Below the pieces are notes generated by a model. It ran no database searches. It was given only the letters and a program-made list of their open reading frames with translations, and was not told where the DNA came from. Shown here piece after piece: positions 10,614 to 22,387 of a stretch of DNA of 64,000 nt. A program made the position numbers and the translations under genes. The stretch is from Chlorocebus sabaeus (Eukaryota; Chordata; Mammalia; Primates; Cercopithecidae): assembly GCF_047675955.1 (NCBI RefSeq), contig NC_132904.1, positions 1,179,501 through 1,243,500 on the forward strand. Reading direction: 5' to 3'. Each line of letters opens with the position of its first letter. Position 1 is the stretch's first letter.

Positions 10614-11292
10614 GCCTCTGAGGTCCGGGGGTCAGGGCTGTAACGTCCGAGTACAGGGCGGGGGTCACCTCTGAGGTCCGGGGTCAGGGCTGTAACGTCC
10701 GAGTACAGGGCGGGGGTCACCTCTGAGGTCCGGGGTCAGGGCTGTAACGTCCGAGTACAGGGCGGGGGTCACCTCTGAGGTCCGGGGTCAGGGCTGTAAC
10801 GTCCGAGTGCAGGGTGGGGGTCACCTCTGAGGTCCGGGGTCAGGGCTGTAGCATCTGAGTCCAGGGTGGGGGTCATCTCTGAGGTCCGGGGGTCAGGGCT
10901 GTAACGTCCGAGTCCAGGGTGGGGGTCACCTCTGAGGTCCGGGGTCAGGGCTGTAGCATCTGAGGGCAGGGCGGGGTCACCTCTGAGGTCCGGGGTCAGG
11001 GCTGTAGCGTCCGAGTGCAGGGCAGGGGTCATCTCTGAGGTCCGGGGTCAGGGCTGTAATGTCCGAGTGCAGGGTGGGGGTCACCTCTGAGGTCCGGGGT
11101 CAGGGCTGTAGCGTCCGAGTGCAGGGCAGGGGTCATCTCTGAGGTCCGGGGTCAGGGCTGTAGCGTCTGAGGGCAGGGTAGGGGTCACCTCTGAGGTCCG
11201 GGGTCAGGGCTGTAACGTCCGAGTGCAGGGTGGGGGTCACCTCTGAGGTCCGGGGTCAGGGCTGTAGCGTCCGAGGGCAGGGTGGGGGTCGG
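10614..11292 (+). repeat. 52-bp minisatellite derived from an MLT1 LTR end, about 13 copies
   Basis: The unit, with core CTCTGAGGTCCGGGGTCAGG, repeats with period 52 (10631, 10683 and onward). It is plainly a version of the MLT1 segment expected here (TCTGAGGTACTGGGGGTTAG in other copies). Units differ by TACA/TGCA and AACG/AGCG/AGCA changes. Confidence 0.95.
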
Positions 11293-12240
11293 TCACAGTT
11301 CAGCCCGGGACATGAGGTTCTTCGGTGTCTTCTATGCACCCAGCCATGTCCTGTGTGACGCCACCACCTTGCTTTCTCCTCTCATCTCTTCCTCCGGGCA
11401 CTAGACTTCACCCCAGCACCGCACAGGGCGACACCAGGCCCCAGCCTTGCTCCTGACGTCAGGGACAGCTCCTGTGACTCACCCACAGTCACACGGGGGA
11501 TGTTTCCGGCTATTCCTGGTCTGCTGGGATTCCTTGTTGTTTTTTTGAAAAACCCATGAATGAATGTTGGATTTTATCAGAAGCGCTTCTGGTGTCTGGA
11601 GATGAGTGTGCGATTTCCTTCCTTCCTTTGCTAGCGTGCTGCACGCACGGATGCCATTCCTACGGGCGGCTTGCTCACGGGGGCCTGGGTCGGTGACTCC
11701 TCAGGCACAGATTTTCCACCTTGCTGTGGGTGCCATCGCCTAACGACTGTCATCGCACTGCCTGGGACAGCTCACACCGGCAGTTCCCATCGGACGGCTC
11801 CTCCCTGGGCCAGGTTGGACGGCAGCGGCCCTCGGCAGGCATCTTGCAAAACGCCATTTCAGGACGATTTGGAAAAGGAACATGAGTCCTGCCCCTGGCT
11901 GGAGCCTGGCTTAACACCTTTCAGTGAGATTTTTTCTGAAGTGCCAGCATTAGACTTTCCAAAATCGTCAGCAGCCGCTCAGAAGAAAACTGCGGCAGTG
12001 TCAGTGGGCCACCGTTTTGAGAAATGCTGAAACGTGTCTAGGGGAAACCTTAAGACCCCTGAAGGAGGCATGAGTGGTCCTGAGCAGATGCACGCGGGGC
12101 CAAGCATCGGGCGAGGTCAGTGCAATGCCACAAAGGTCCCCACACCTTTTTTGCAGTTTTATGGAGTTAGACGGGTTGATAGCAAAGTTCTTACAGGAAA
12201 GCGCTCTGGTAAGAAGAGCTGGGAACACACTAGCAGACGG
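11293..12240. other. Mostly unassigned; short L1-like stretch near 11520-11640
   Basis: GTTGGATTTTATCAGAAGCG resembles antisense L1 ORF2. Otherwise no gene or repeat is recognised. Confidence 0.45.
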
Positions 12241-12271
12241 AACACTCTGAAACCTCAAAGAAGAAACTGTG

Positions 12272-12388
12272 GCTGGTGCAGGTGCAGACGCCCCAGGCGT
12301 GCAGACAGGAGACCCCAGGACACGAGTGGCTGCAGGTGCAGACGCCCCAGGCCTGCAGACAGGAGACCCCAGGACACGGGTAGCTGCA
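12272..12388 (+). repeat. 54-bp tandem duplication
   Basis: Two copies of a 54-bp unit with core GGTGCAGACGCCCCAGGC (12281 and 12335), differing at few positions. Confidence 0.9.
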
Positions 12389-12544
12389 CAAGTCACAGGG
12401 GCAAGGCTGGAATTTTGAATAAAGGGTGCTGGCTAATAACCCAGTAGCCATTTGGACAAAGACTTTGTTCTGCCTCTGCCACCCCTGAGACAGCAAGACC
12501 AGCCCCTGCTCCTCCTCCTCAGCCCACTCGATGTGAAGCAAACG

Positions 12545-13105
12545 CAGATGAGGGCATCGATGATGATCCACTTCACTTAGTGAATATATTTTATCTTCCT
12601 AATGAGTTTTTTAATAACATGTTCTTTTTTCCAGCTTACTTGATCATAAGAATACAGTATGTAACATATATAACATACAAAATATCTGTTCATCAACTGT
12701 TTATGTTATTGGGAAGGTTTCTGGTCAACAATAAGCTACTAATAGTTAAGTTTTTAGGAATCAGGCCAGGCGCAGTGGCTCATGCCTGTAATCCCAGCAC
12801 TTTTGGAGGCCAGCGCAGGAGGACCGCTTAAGCCCAGGAGTTCAAGACCTAACGTAAGGAGACCCCATCTCTACAAAACACCAACATTAGCCGGGTGTGG
12901 TGGCGTGCACCTGTGGTCCCAGCTACTTGGGAGACTGAGGAGGAAGGATCCCTTGGGCCCAGGATTTCAAGGCTGCAGTGAGCTGAGATTGCACCATTAT
13001 ACTCCAGCCTGGTTGACAGAGCAAGACCCTGTCAAAAAAAAGTTCTGTGTGGGTTTTCTCTGTGCAAGCATCATTGCCCCTCAGCCTGCATTGTTCAAGG
13101 GTTAA
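12545..13105 (+). mobile_element. MER2/Tigger2 DNA transposon, split by an Alu
   Basis: ATAAGAATACAGTATGTAAC, AACATACAAAATATCTGTTC and AAGCTACTAATAGTTAAGTT match MER2. After the Alu, TTGTTCAAGGGTTAACCA is the terminal inverted repeat side. Non-autonomous or decayed; no transposase frame. Confidence 0.75.
12764..13041 (+). mobile_element. AluJ
   Basis: Dimer starting GGCCAGGCGCAGTGGCTC with AluJ-type divergence, inserted in MER2/Tigger2. Confidence 0.85.
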
Positions 13106-13414
13106 CCACACCCCCCGAACGGATGAATGCAACCATATTGCAGAGGAATGACACAGTCAGACTGAAGGAAGCTGGGAAGTAAAGGAACACCTGAAGTCAC
13201 CGCGGGGACAGTGCTGACGGGACACTGACAGTGAGGCTGAAGACAAGACACACTGTGCCCGGATGCCAGGCTCTGGGTGGTGGGTCTGTCCCTCACGGGG
13301 GTGCGCCAGCAAGTCTGGAGCCAGTTCACCTGCAGCTGGGACTAGACAAGCAGGTGAATGTGTGAAAGCCAGGTTTCTTCCGACAAGAGACGCAGCAGGT
13401 GAAGCGGTGGACGA
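13106..13414. other. Unassigned unique DNA
   Basis: No gene or repeat recognised. Confidence 0.5.
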
Positions 13415-13765
13415 GAACAGGCCCATGCTGCTGGGGTGGGCGAGGAGGGACCTGCGCCGCTGGGGTGGGTGAGGAGGGGCCCGTGCCGCTGGGGTGGGCA
13501 AGGACAGACGTGTGCCCTGGGGTGGGTGCGGACAGGGCGTGTGCTGCTGGGGTTTGCGAGGACAGGGCCCATGCCCCTGGGGTGTGCGAGGATGGATATG
13601 TGCCCTGGGGTGGGTGAGGACGGGGCATGTGCCCTGGGGTGGATGAGGATGGGGCACGTGCCCTGGGGTGGGTGAGGACAGGGCCTATGCCCCTGGGGTG
13701 TGCAAGGAGGGGCCCATGCTGCTGGGGTGGGCAAGGATGGACATGTGCCCTAGGGTGGGTGGCAC
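13415..13765 (+). repeat. 29-bp G-rich minisatellite, about 12 copies
   Basis: CTGGGGTGGG recurs at 13431, 13460, 13489 and 13517 and on to about 13750 with period 28-30. Separators alternate CGAGGA, TGAGGA, CAAGGA. Confidence 0.9.
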
Positions 13766-14189
13766 CAGCATGAGCTCACACCGTCGGTCTACACACATGT
13801 GGATGTGTTTGTGTGTGGGGGTTAGTACACAGGCATGCATCTTCTGGCTCTTTGCCCAAGAGGGCCTAGACACCGGGAGGCCCCAGTACCAAAGGAAGCA
13901 CAGGGTGCAGGTCTCAGTCCCCGACATCCCCCTCCAGTGAGAGGACCCCGCAGGCCTTGGAGTCTTGGCTGGTGCCAAGGCCGGCGCAGGGAAAGTCAGG
14001 CTGAGCCTGGAGCACTCACAGTCCCAGTACGTGAGGAAATGCGTGAACGGGAGCAGGGCTTGTGGGGAGGGGACCTGGGAGTCACGATGAAAGCCCTCAG
14101 GGCCGGGTGACAGTTTACTGGATTGTAACCCTCAGAATAAAAAGCCGCGAGTCCACAGTGATGCACACGAACAATTTGGTGCGTGAAGA
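13766..14189. other. Unassigned unique DNA
   Basis: No gene or repeat family recognised. Confidence 0.5.
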
Positions 14190-14380
14190 AGTTAGTGTAC
14201 ATGGAGCTGCCCTTTCTCAGGCTGAAGAAGTTCCTTCCGGCCCTAGTGGGAGAACTTTTATCGCAAGTGGGTGATGGGCTTTGTCCAGTGCCTTTCCATG
14301 TCCGCCAGGATAGAACAAACGTGACGTTTGTCCGTGGTTCTGTCAGTGTACAGCACGTCACTGATCACTTGCATGTGTGC
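14190..14380 (-). mobile_element. L1 ORF2 fragment, antisense
   Basis: GAAGAAGTTCCTTCCGGCCC, GTGGGTGATGGGCTTTG and TTTGTCCGTGGTTCTGTCAG parallel the reverse complement of L1 ORF2. Confidence 0.6.
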
Positions 14381-14484
14381 CCAGAACCGGGGCGGCCACC
14401 CAGCCGATATACATGCAGGACCCGGCTTGGCCTCATGGGATGGCAGCTGTGTCTTGGTTTTTATTCAGTTCAGAAGGTGGGTAC

Positions 14485-14766
14485 GGACTGGGCGCGGTGG
14501 CTCACGCCTGTCATCCCAGCACTTTGGGAGGCCGAGACAGGCGGATCACTTGAGGTCAGGAGTTTGAGACCAGCCTGGCCAAAACCACCCATCTCTACTA
14601 AAAATATAAACATTAGCTGGGTGCGGTGGCGGGCGCCTGTAATCCCAGCTACTCAGGAGGCTGAGACAGGAGAATTGCATGAACCTGGGAGGTGGAGGCT
14701 GTAGTGAGCCAAGATTGCACCACTGCACCCCAGCCTGGGTGACAGAGTAAGACTCCGTCTAAATAG
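14485..14766 (+). mobile_element. AluS
   Basis: Dimer with ordinary right-arm GATTGCACCACTGCACCCC. Its A-tail has been replaced by the G-rich pentamer tract that follows. Confidence 0.9.
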
Positions 14767-14835
14767 GGAAGGGGAGGGGAGGGGAGGGGGGCGGGGCGGG
14801 GCGGGGCGGGGCAGGGCAGGGCAGGGCAGGGCAGG
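14767..14835 (+). repeat. (GGGGA)n(GGGGC)n(GGGCA)n pentamer tract
   Basis: Three consecutive pentamer phases at the end of an Alu tail. Strong quadruplex potential on the + strand. Confidence 0.9.
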
Positions 14836-17107
14836 ATTCCTTCAGGTCCTGCATATGATGAAACTGCTGACTCAGCGGGCCCGGAGGACCCCACTGACAC
14901 CCACTGGCCTCACAGCAAAGAGACAGTTCCTGGTTTTGAAATACATCTTTGCTGAGTTTTCCGTGCTCAACTGGCACCCCCTTTCTCTTCTGAGTTCCTG
15001 GCCTCCTCAGGGGTCTTGTGGCCTCTCCGGGGGTCTTATGGCCTCCTCGGGGGTCTGGTTAACCGTCCTTAGTTATAGGAAGGGCCTCATTTGAGGAGAT
15101 TCCCTGGAATAGGAGGGAGAAGCTTGCAGAGCAGGATTCATGAACAATCCGTGTAAGTGCGGGGACGATACCTGGCATGTTACAGTCCAGATGCCGGCTG
15201 TCAGGAGCATGGTCACAGTCACTCATGTCTGTGGTTCACTTCCCACGCGAGGTCTTCAGCCCTATCGACCCCCAGGGCCCCAGACTCTGTAAATGGAACC
15301 ACCAGCCACCCATTGCTTAAGCAGAAAGAGAGCCAGGAATGATCATGACTTTCCCCCACCCTCACCGCCACTTCCAAACAACGCTGGGGACCAAGCAGGG
15401 GTCCATGGCCCAGGCGCTGTGTTTCTGGCTAATGATTAGTTGGAAGTTCCTTTGGAATAAAACTCCAAGTCCTTGCCACAGCCGGCAGGGGCAACATTCT
15501 GCAAACCACACCCGCTTCCACGTCACCCTCCCTCAGAATCACAGGGCCCCTCTCTGGTCCTCAGACACTGTGGGGGGTGGAGGGACCAACCCCAGCCTCC
15601 TTTTCCCTACCCACCTCCTGAACGAAATGAAAAGCAAGACCCTGAAGTGAGCACAGGGGGCCAAGCTGGGTCCTGCACATGGATCAGGCTGGGCGGCCGA
15701 CCCCGGTCGTGGGTGTACAGACGTGGCCCCCTGTGGGGTGCTTGGGGAGAGCTGCATCCTTCCACCCGCGAGGGGAGATTAAATCACTCACAGAAAGCAC
15801 TAGCTGGTGGCGAAGGACATGCTTTATCATATACGGCAAAGCCATGTGGGGACGGAGAACCCAAGGAAATCCCAGTTCCCTATGGGAAGCGCGTCTGTCC
15901 AGCGTCTGGGGGAGGGGCATGTGGTCCTCAGGAAGGCCATGCAGGCCGCCCACCCCAAGCTCTCCGGGGACGGCCTCTGCGTGCGGCCTCATGACCTTGT
16001 GACCTGGGTCTGGGCTCTCAGGAGCACCAGGCAGGCAGGGAGGGCACACCCCGGAGGAGCCCTGCCTGTGGCCGAGTTGCCGTTAGAATTTCAACGAGGG
16101 CCACTCAGCTTGAGGACAACAGACCTACGACTCCTGCCACCCTGGAGGCCTGAGGCCCCACCTGCTCCGTCTGCTCAGGAGACACCAGTCTTGACTCAGC
16201 CTCTGTCCCTTTGTCCTCCCTGCCAGGCCTGGGAGCCCTGCGCTGTGGCTCCGCCCTGCAGGCCAGGGGGCTGGGTGGACATCCCTCAGGAAGAAAAGCC
16301 CCTGCCTGGAGCCGCCAGCCAGTGCTGGGGGGGCTTGGAGACCCCGGGTTGTGGACTTCGGGGCTGCAGATGGCCCAGGCTCTGACCCAAATCTGGTGCT
16401 CGCCGGAGTGGGTCTGTGTGTCCCTCCACTGGGCCTCTGGACCGGAACTTTCCAGGGACTCAAGCGTCCCCCTGAGACGTCTCAGCTGACCCAGCCCCTC
16501 CTATGCGGCGGCCAGCCTGAGGTCTGGTGGGTAGATTTGCTCCTGCAGCATCTCAGGGCTGGTGCCCTGCGGAGGGAGAGGCGCTGTCTGTCAAGCCTCA
16601 CTCACTCCTGGCGAGGGCTCTGGTTTTCCAGCCACGTTACTGCACGGAGAGCAACGCACACAGACAAGGTCTCAGACGCTGCCTGCGCCCACCCTGGTCC
16701 TGCTGGATGACTCCTCCCTTCCCTCTTCTCAGGCCGTCAAAGCCCCCGACAGAGGGGACGATGGCCCTGGGGGACACAGTCCCTTTCCCCAGCTGTTCCC
16801 AGAGCACGGCTGGCTTCAGCCTGCATGCATCCACATCTTACGAGTCCAGCCCGAGTCCATCCACTTCTGAGGGTCCTGCTGCCCTCCCCCACCTGCCCCA
16901 CGCTCCACAGAGCCCTGCAGAATGAGAGGGTCCTGGACCCGGCTCCTCTGCCTCGGAGAATCTGACTGCTGCAGGTGCAATTGGGGCTCTAGGAGAGGCC
17001 CTGGCACCCTGACGCCCGGCAGGCAGCGAGGCTGACCTGGGAGGGTGAGGCCACCCCTGCCCTGGCTCTGACAACCCTCTCTGTGCTGCTGCCCAACCCT
17101 CTCCCCA
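14836..17107. other. Unassigned unique DNA
   Basis: Contains a 20-bp x3 tandem repeat (TGGCCTCCTCAGGGGTCTTG type, 14999-15058). Otherwise GC-moderate sequence without recognised genes or transposons. Confidence 0.5.
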
Positions 17108-17108
17108 T

Positions 17109-17214
17109 GCCTCCTCCGCTTCCCCCGGGGTTGGCACCTGGGAGCCTCCTCCGCTTCCCCCGGGGTTGGCACCTGGGAGCCTCCTCCGCTTCCCCTGGGG
17201 TTGGCACTTGGGAG
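17109..17214 (+). repeat. 35-bp repeat, 3 copies
   Basis: CCTCCTCCGCTTCCCCCGGG starts at 17110, 17145 and 17180. Unrelated in sequence to the 35-bp array in BRSK2 intron 1. Confidence 0.9.
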
Positions 17215-17544
17215 CCGCGCTCTGGGACGACACTTCTTTTTGGCTCTGGGAATTTTTCCTCCCACATGGAGGCCCCCACAGCAGAGGACACCACCCAGCT
17301 AGGCCCACCTGACTGGTCAGGCTCAAACCCTCTGGTGCCCGCCCCACCCATAGGACCAGGTATAAACCGGGCAGCGACACCCCAGACGTGTGGCCCTCAT
17401 CAACTCCCCTGGGCTCCTCTCCCTCCAGCCGGCCCTTCTCTGCCCAGGAAACGGTTTTCTGAAGAGTTCTCCATTCTTGAGCCTTCCCACTGGGTGGAAG
17501 ACAGTTGGCCACAAGGCTGGAGCCGTAGGAGGCCGGGGAGGGTG
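17215..17544. other. Unassigned unique DNA
   Basis: No gene or repeat recognised. Confidence 0.5.
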
Positions 17545-17695
17545 GGGCCTGGGATCTGCTGCTCACGGGCTGTGTGACTGTGGGCACGAGACTTCATTTC
17601 CTGATTCATAAAGGTGGGACACGATCAAAGCTACTCCTCAGACCTTTGTGAAGGTTAAATGAGTTAAAACGTGGAGCACTCCTGACCCACGGTGA
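17545..17695 (+). mobile_element. MIR SINE
   Basis: CTGTGTGACTGTGGGCACGA, CATTTCCTGATTCATAAAGG and GGTTAAATGAGTTAAAAC follow the MIR consensus in order. Confidence 0.8.
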
Positions 17696-17838
17696 GGATT
17701 GTAAAACGCTGGCCACTGAAATTTTTCGTTTTCCCCTTGGCATTGTGACAATATATCCCCAATGGCATAGGATTTTAAGTGAATGTACCATTATCTGCTC
17801 AACAATTCTTTCACTGTGGACACTTGAGTGATTTCCAT

Positions 17839-17845
17839 GTTCTCT

Positions 17846-17877
<32 letters not shown>

Positions 17878-17980
17878 CCCTCTCTCTCCTCTCTCTCTGT
17901 CTCTCTCTCTCTCTCCTCTCTCTCTCTGTCTCTCTCTCTCTCTTTCTTTCTTTCTCTCTCTCTCTTCTCTCTCCTCTCTT

Positions 17981-18057
<77 letters not shown>
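17839..18057 (+). repeat. (TC)n microsatellite
   Basis: Nearly pure C/T, 219 bp, at the T-rich end of an antisense Alu, a common microsatellite birthplace. Confidence 0.95.
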
Positions 18058-18060
<3 letters not shown>

Positions 18061-18344
18061 ATAGAGTCTTGCTGTGTCGCCCAAGCTGGAGTGCAGTGGC
18101 GCAATCTCAGCTCACTGCACCCTCTGCCTCCCTGGTTCAAGCCAAGCCATTCTCCCGCCTCAGCCTCCCAAGTAGCTGGAATACAGGTGAACGCCAACAC
18201 ACACAGCTAATTTTTTAACTTTTAATGGATAAGGGGTTTCGCCATGTTGGCCAGGCTGGTCTCAAACTCCTGACCTCAGGTGATCCGCCCACCTCGGCCT
18301 CCCAAAGTGCTGGGATTACAGGTGTGAGCCACCGCACCCCGGCC
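18058..18344 (-). mobile_element. AluS, antisense
   Basis: Begins GATAGAGTCTTGCTGTGTCG after the TC tract and ends GTGAGCCACCGCACCCCGGCC. Confidence 0.9.
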
Positions 18345-18543
18345 AGTAATATTAACTCTTAGAGCTAACACTCTAACATGGAAAGGACAAAACAATTGTT
18401 TCTCCTTTGGGATTGTTTCCTTAAAATTTGGCCCAGAAATTATAATCCTGAGTCAAAGGGCGTTGATGTTCTCATTATCCTGGAAGAATCAACCTGACCT
18501 TGACTTTAGAAGGTTGAATTACCTCGGACTTGCGAACGGCAAC

Positions 18544-18635
18544 AGGTCTGTCGTGGAAGCTGGGCCGGGTCCATCACAGAGGCTGAGCCAGGTCTGTCGT
18601 GGAAGCTGGGCCGGGTCTATCCTAGAAGCTGGGCC
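18544..18635 (+). repeat. 23-bp repeat, 4 copies
   Basis: Units with core GGTCTGTCGTGGAAGCTGGG repeat exactly every 23 bp, in an alternating A-B-A-B pattern that implies a 46-bp duplication. Confidence 0.9.
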
Positions 18636-18677
18636 TCACTGGATTATGCAGATGTGTTTGTTTTCATTAGTATTTCT

Positions 18678-18743
18678 GTGTTTTACCATTGTTCTGAGCT
18701 TACTAATTATGTGCTTTACCATTTTTCTGAGCTTACTAATTAT
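18678..18743 (+). repeat. 33-bp tandem duplication
   Basis: Two 33-bp copies, each ending CTGAGCTTACTAATTAT. Confidence 0.9.
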
Positions 18744-18924
18744 GTTCTATTTAAATGTTCTCTGTCTACTGATCTGCTACGAATGTAATTTGTAATTACC
18801 GGGAACACCCTCAGGGTGACATGAGGTCTGATCTCCAACCCCAATCCTCCCTGCCCCCTGAGAAACAGCAGGTTGTTTCTGATGCCCTGGCAAGGTGGAT
18901 GGTAAAGACTCCCGCCCCCGCCCC

Positions 18925-19222
18925 TCCCCTCCCAGGCCTCACACCTGGCCCCCCACTCCCACCCCCACCGCTCCCCTCCCAGGCCTCACACCTAGCCCCC
19001 CACCCCCACCAACTCCCCTCCCAGGCCTCACACCTGGCCCCCCACTCCCACCGACTCCCCTCCTAGGCCTCACACCTGGCCCCCCACTCCCACCCCCACC
19101 GACTCCCCTCCCAGGCCTCACACCTGGTCCCCCACCCCCCACCCTTGCAGCTGCCCCTCCCAAGGCTCACACCTGGACCCCCCAATCCCAACTCTTGCCA
19201 GCTCCCCTCCCAGGGCTCACAC
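18925..19222 (+). repeat. C-rich 42-51 bp minisatellite, about 7 copies
   Basis: CCCAGGCCTCACACCTGG recurs at 18931, 18978, 19020, 19062 and 19110, with spacing of 42-48, the length change coming from an optional CCCACC block. Confidence 0.9.
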
Positions 19223-19357
19223 CGTTTTACGTGAATGTCTGTCCCACCCCCTCTTGCCTGTCCCAGTGCCTCCTGGAACATGGAGCCCCTCTAGCAACTC
19301 CCGAATTTTCTTCTATTCATAGCAAATTGTCTCAAAAAATGTGTCTACATGCCTCAT

Positions 19358-19545
19358 CAAAGACCCCCATCCAAGACCTTCCATCCAAGAGCCCCCCTGT
19401 CCAAGACCCCCCTGTCCAAGACCCCCCATCCAAGACCCCCCATCCAAGACCCCCCATCCAAGACCCCCATCCAAGATCCCCCATCCAAGACCCCCATCCA
19501 AGACCCCCCACCCAAGACCCCCCATCCAAGAGCCCCCTCTCCTCT
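19358..19545 (+). repeat. 15-17 bp CCAAGACCCCCCATC minisatellite
   Basis: About 12 copies of CCAAGACCCCCCATC with minor changes. Confidence 0.9.
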
Positions 19546-20275
19546 AGTCTACTGTGTGAACATCACCTCTCTGCATCTCATGTGAGTCTGCAGCCTGTGG
19601 AGCTGGCTCCTCCTCTCCATCCTTCTCACACTGAGGGGCCCCCAGAGAGGTCACCGTGGCCCAAATATCTGTCCCTAGAAATTCTTCTGTGGAAACCTTC
19701 ACTCCCAAGGTGATGCTGTTGGGAGGAGAGGCCTTTATGGGGGGGTCCGACCATGAGGGTCAGACCATCCTTGTGGACGGCTTAGTACCCAGACAAAAGG
19801 GACCTCAGAGAGCCCCCTCACCCCCTCCATCACATGTGGACGTGGCTAGGAGGCGCTGGCTGTGAACCACAGTCTGCTGGGGCCAGTTGGACTCACAGCC
19901 TCCAGAGCGGTGAGTCAAATGTCGGTCGCTTGAAGCCGCCACCTGGGGTGTTTTGCTGTGGCAGCCGGAGTGGCAGAGACTGGGGAGATCCTGGCCACAG
20001 AAGCGGCAGGGCCTGCCCCTCCAGTTCCTGTCTGAGCCATCACCACAGGTGCATCCTTCACCACCTGCCCGCTGCCCTGCTGGTCCATTCTCTGCCTTCC
20101 AGACATAAACATGAGTGCGAGGGCGGGGGTGGCCTGCGTGTGCCCGGCGCTGCTCCACACAAGCTCCCGGGTGTGCCAGTGAGCCGGACGCCCGCTGGGT
20201 TCCCACGGCAGCCTCTCTGTTCTTCTCCCTGATTGTAGAGATGTGACCCTTGCCTGCCGGCTACGGCTCAGGGAG
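19546..20275. other. Unassigned unique DNA
   Basis: No gene or repeat family recognised. Confidence 0.5.
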
Positions 20276-20545
20276 GCGTGCTGTGTGTCCTTCACGACGT
20301 GCGCTGGGGGCCGGCCCCTGACAGCTGGGGGTCAGTGCTGTGTGTCCTTCGCGATGTGCGCTGGGGGCCGGCCCCTGACAGCTGGGGGTCAGTGCTGTGT
20401 GTCCTTCGCGGGTGTGTGCTGGGAGCCAGTGCTGTGTGTCCTTCGCGATGTGCTGGTGTGTGCGCTGGGGGCCGGCCCCTGACAGCTGGGGGTCAGTGCT
20501 GTGTGTCCTTCGCGGGTGTGCACCGGAGGCCGGTCCTGTGTGTCT
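20276..20545 (+). repeat. 57-bp minisatellite, about 4.5 copies
   Basis: GTGCTGTGTGTCCTTCGCG heads each unit (two full 57-bp units, then shortened ones). The block GGGGGCCGGCCCCTGACAGC occurs three times. Confidence 0.9.
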
Positions 20546-20639
20546 GCTCCGTCGGCCCCCTCAGGTGGGTAGCTCAGGCGTCGCCGTAATGGGAATGTTT
20601 ACGCCACGGAAACCGGCCAGTGCCTCCAGCCAGGGTTTC

Positions 20640-20830
20640 GTTTCGCTGCTGAGTTGCTTGTTGCTGAATCAGCACAGCGCAGACTGGCCTTCCTCTTCCC
20701 TGCGCTGTTTTGTTATGGGATGTTTCTAACATACGGAAAAGCACAGAGAATGATGTGATAAGTACCATCAGCCCCTCCCAGCTCTAAGACTCCTTGGCAT
20801 TTGGCTGTGTCTGTGCCATGATTTTAAGTG
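20640..20830. mobile_element. Possible old LINE fragment
   Basis: ACATACGGAAAAGCACAGAG followed by AATGATGTGATAAGTACCAT has the feel of an old L1/LINE 3' segment seen widely in primates. I cannot fix the family. Confidence 0.3.
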
Positions 20831-20992
20831 GATTCAACCCGTCCAATCCACCCAAAGTGCCCAGGTGCCCTCTGTTGTCATCACTCTCCCTCCTGGGGCC
20901 GATTCCACATCTGGAGTGTCAGACCAGGGCACGTTTGTAGACCTCACAGCACACGTGTGACCATCAGCACTACACAGCATGGTTTTGTGTGG

Positions 20993-21301
20993 GGTTTTTT
21001 TGGTTTGTTTTGAGACAGGGTCTTGCTCCATCACCCAGGCTGGAGTGCAGCGGCACGATCATGGCTCACTGCAGCCTTAACCTCCCAGGCTCAAACCATC
21101 CTCCCACCTCAGCCTCCTGAGTAGCTGGGACCACAGGCTCGTGCCACCACACCCAGTTAATTTTTATTTTTTTATTTTTATTTTTAGAGACGGAGTCTCA
21201 CTATGTTGTCCAGGCTGGTCTCAAACTCCTGGGCTCAAGCGATCCTCCCACCTGTGCCTCACAAAGTGCTGGGATTACAGGTGTGAGCCACCACAAACAG
21301 C
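20993..21301 (-). mobile_element. AluJ, antisense
   Basis: Starts with a T-rich run and TTTTGAGACAGGGTCTTGCT, ends GTGTGAGCCACCACAAACAG. Divergence fits AluJ. Confidence 0.85.
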
Positions 21302-21619
21302 CCTTCTCTTCCTTGCCTGGGTTAGGGACTCACTGAGAATAAGACAGGAGAAAAGGCGGATGTGATTTCAGAATAACAACTTTCTACCCAGCCCCAGCCC
21401 TGGCTGTCCACCCACGCTATCCTGCCGTCACCACAGAACTCGGAGCTCCTGGAGCTTTGGCTACTTTATCTTTGTGGCCCTTTTCTGCCTGCTTATCAGC
21501 CCCCTTTCCCTGCCTCTGCAAACAATGCTGGTGAAATTTAGATAAGAGTTGCATTGTACACAGATATTACAGAGGCAAGGAATGACACTGTTATAACATT
21601 GACTCCAACACACCATCCT
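21302..21619. other. Unassigned unique DNA
   Basis: No gene recognised. Confidence 0.5.
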
Positions 21620-22387
21620 CTCTCTCTCGCTCGGTCTCACTCTCTCTCGTTCTCTTGCCCTATGTCTCTCTCTCTCTGTCTCTCTCGCTCTCTGTCTCTC
21701 GCGCGCACTCTCTGTCATTCTCTCGCTCTCTTTGTCTCTTTCACTCTTTGTCTCTCTCACTCTCTCTCTCTGTCTCTCTCTCACTCTCTCTTGTTCTCTC
21801 GCTCCCTCTTGTTCTCTCGTGCTTTCTCTGTCTCTCTCTCACTCTCTCTCGTTCTCTCTCTCTTGCTCACTCTCTCTCTCACTGTCTCATTCTCTCTCTC
21901 TGGCTCACTCTCGTTCTCTCTCTCATTCTCTCTCTCATTGTCTCTCTCTCTCGTCTCTCGTTCTCTCACTCTCTCGTTCTCTCTCGCTCTCTCTCTGTCT
22001 CTCACTCGCTGTCTTTGTCTCTCTGTCTCTCACTCTGTCTCTCTCTGTCTCTCTCTCTCTCACTCTTGTTCTCTCACTCTCGCTCTCTCTCTCTTTCACT
22101 CTCGTTCTCTCTCTCTCGCTCACTCTCTAGTTCTCTTACTCTCTCTCTCTCTCATTCTCTCTGTCTCTCTCGCTCTCTTTCTGTCTCTCTCTTTCTCTCT
22201 CTCACTCTCTGTCTCTCTCATTCTCTCTCACTCTCTCTCCCTCACACTCTCTCTCTCTCTCACTCTCTTTCTCTCTCTCTCACTCACTCTGTCTCTCTCA
22301 TTCTCACTCTCCCTCACACTCTCGCTCTCTCACTCTCTCTCTCTGTCTCTCTGTCTCTCTCTCTCTCTCTGTCTCTCTCTCTCTCTG
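21620..22387 (+). repeat. Long TCTC/ACTC polypyrimidine tract
   Basis: 770 bp of almost pure pyrimidine broken by A and G at quasi-regular steps (CTCACTCTCT, CTCGTTCTCT). The serine/leucine-rich long frames in it are composition artefacts. Confidence 0.95.

Larger units (their letters stand above)
17700..18475 (-). mobile_element. Old L1-like sequence split by TC repeat and Alu
   Basis: The flanks 17700-17838 and 18345-18475 (ending GAGTCAAAGGGCGTTGATG) resemble the antisense 3' region of an old L1, interrupted by the TC tract and an AluS. Family assignment is tentative. Confidence 0.4.

Noticed and set aside
8165..11292. CRISPR-like appearance of the 58-bp and 52-bp repeats
   Set aside because: Units are head-to-tail without unique spacers, in a primate genome, and one unit derives from an LTR.
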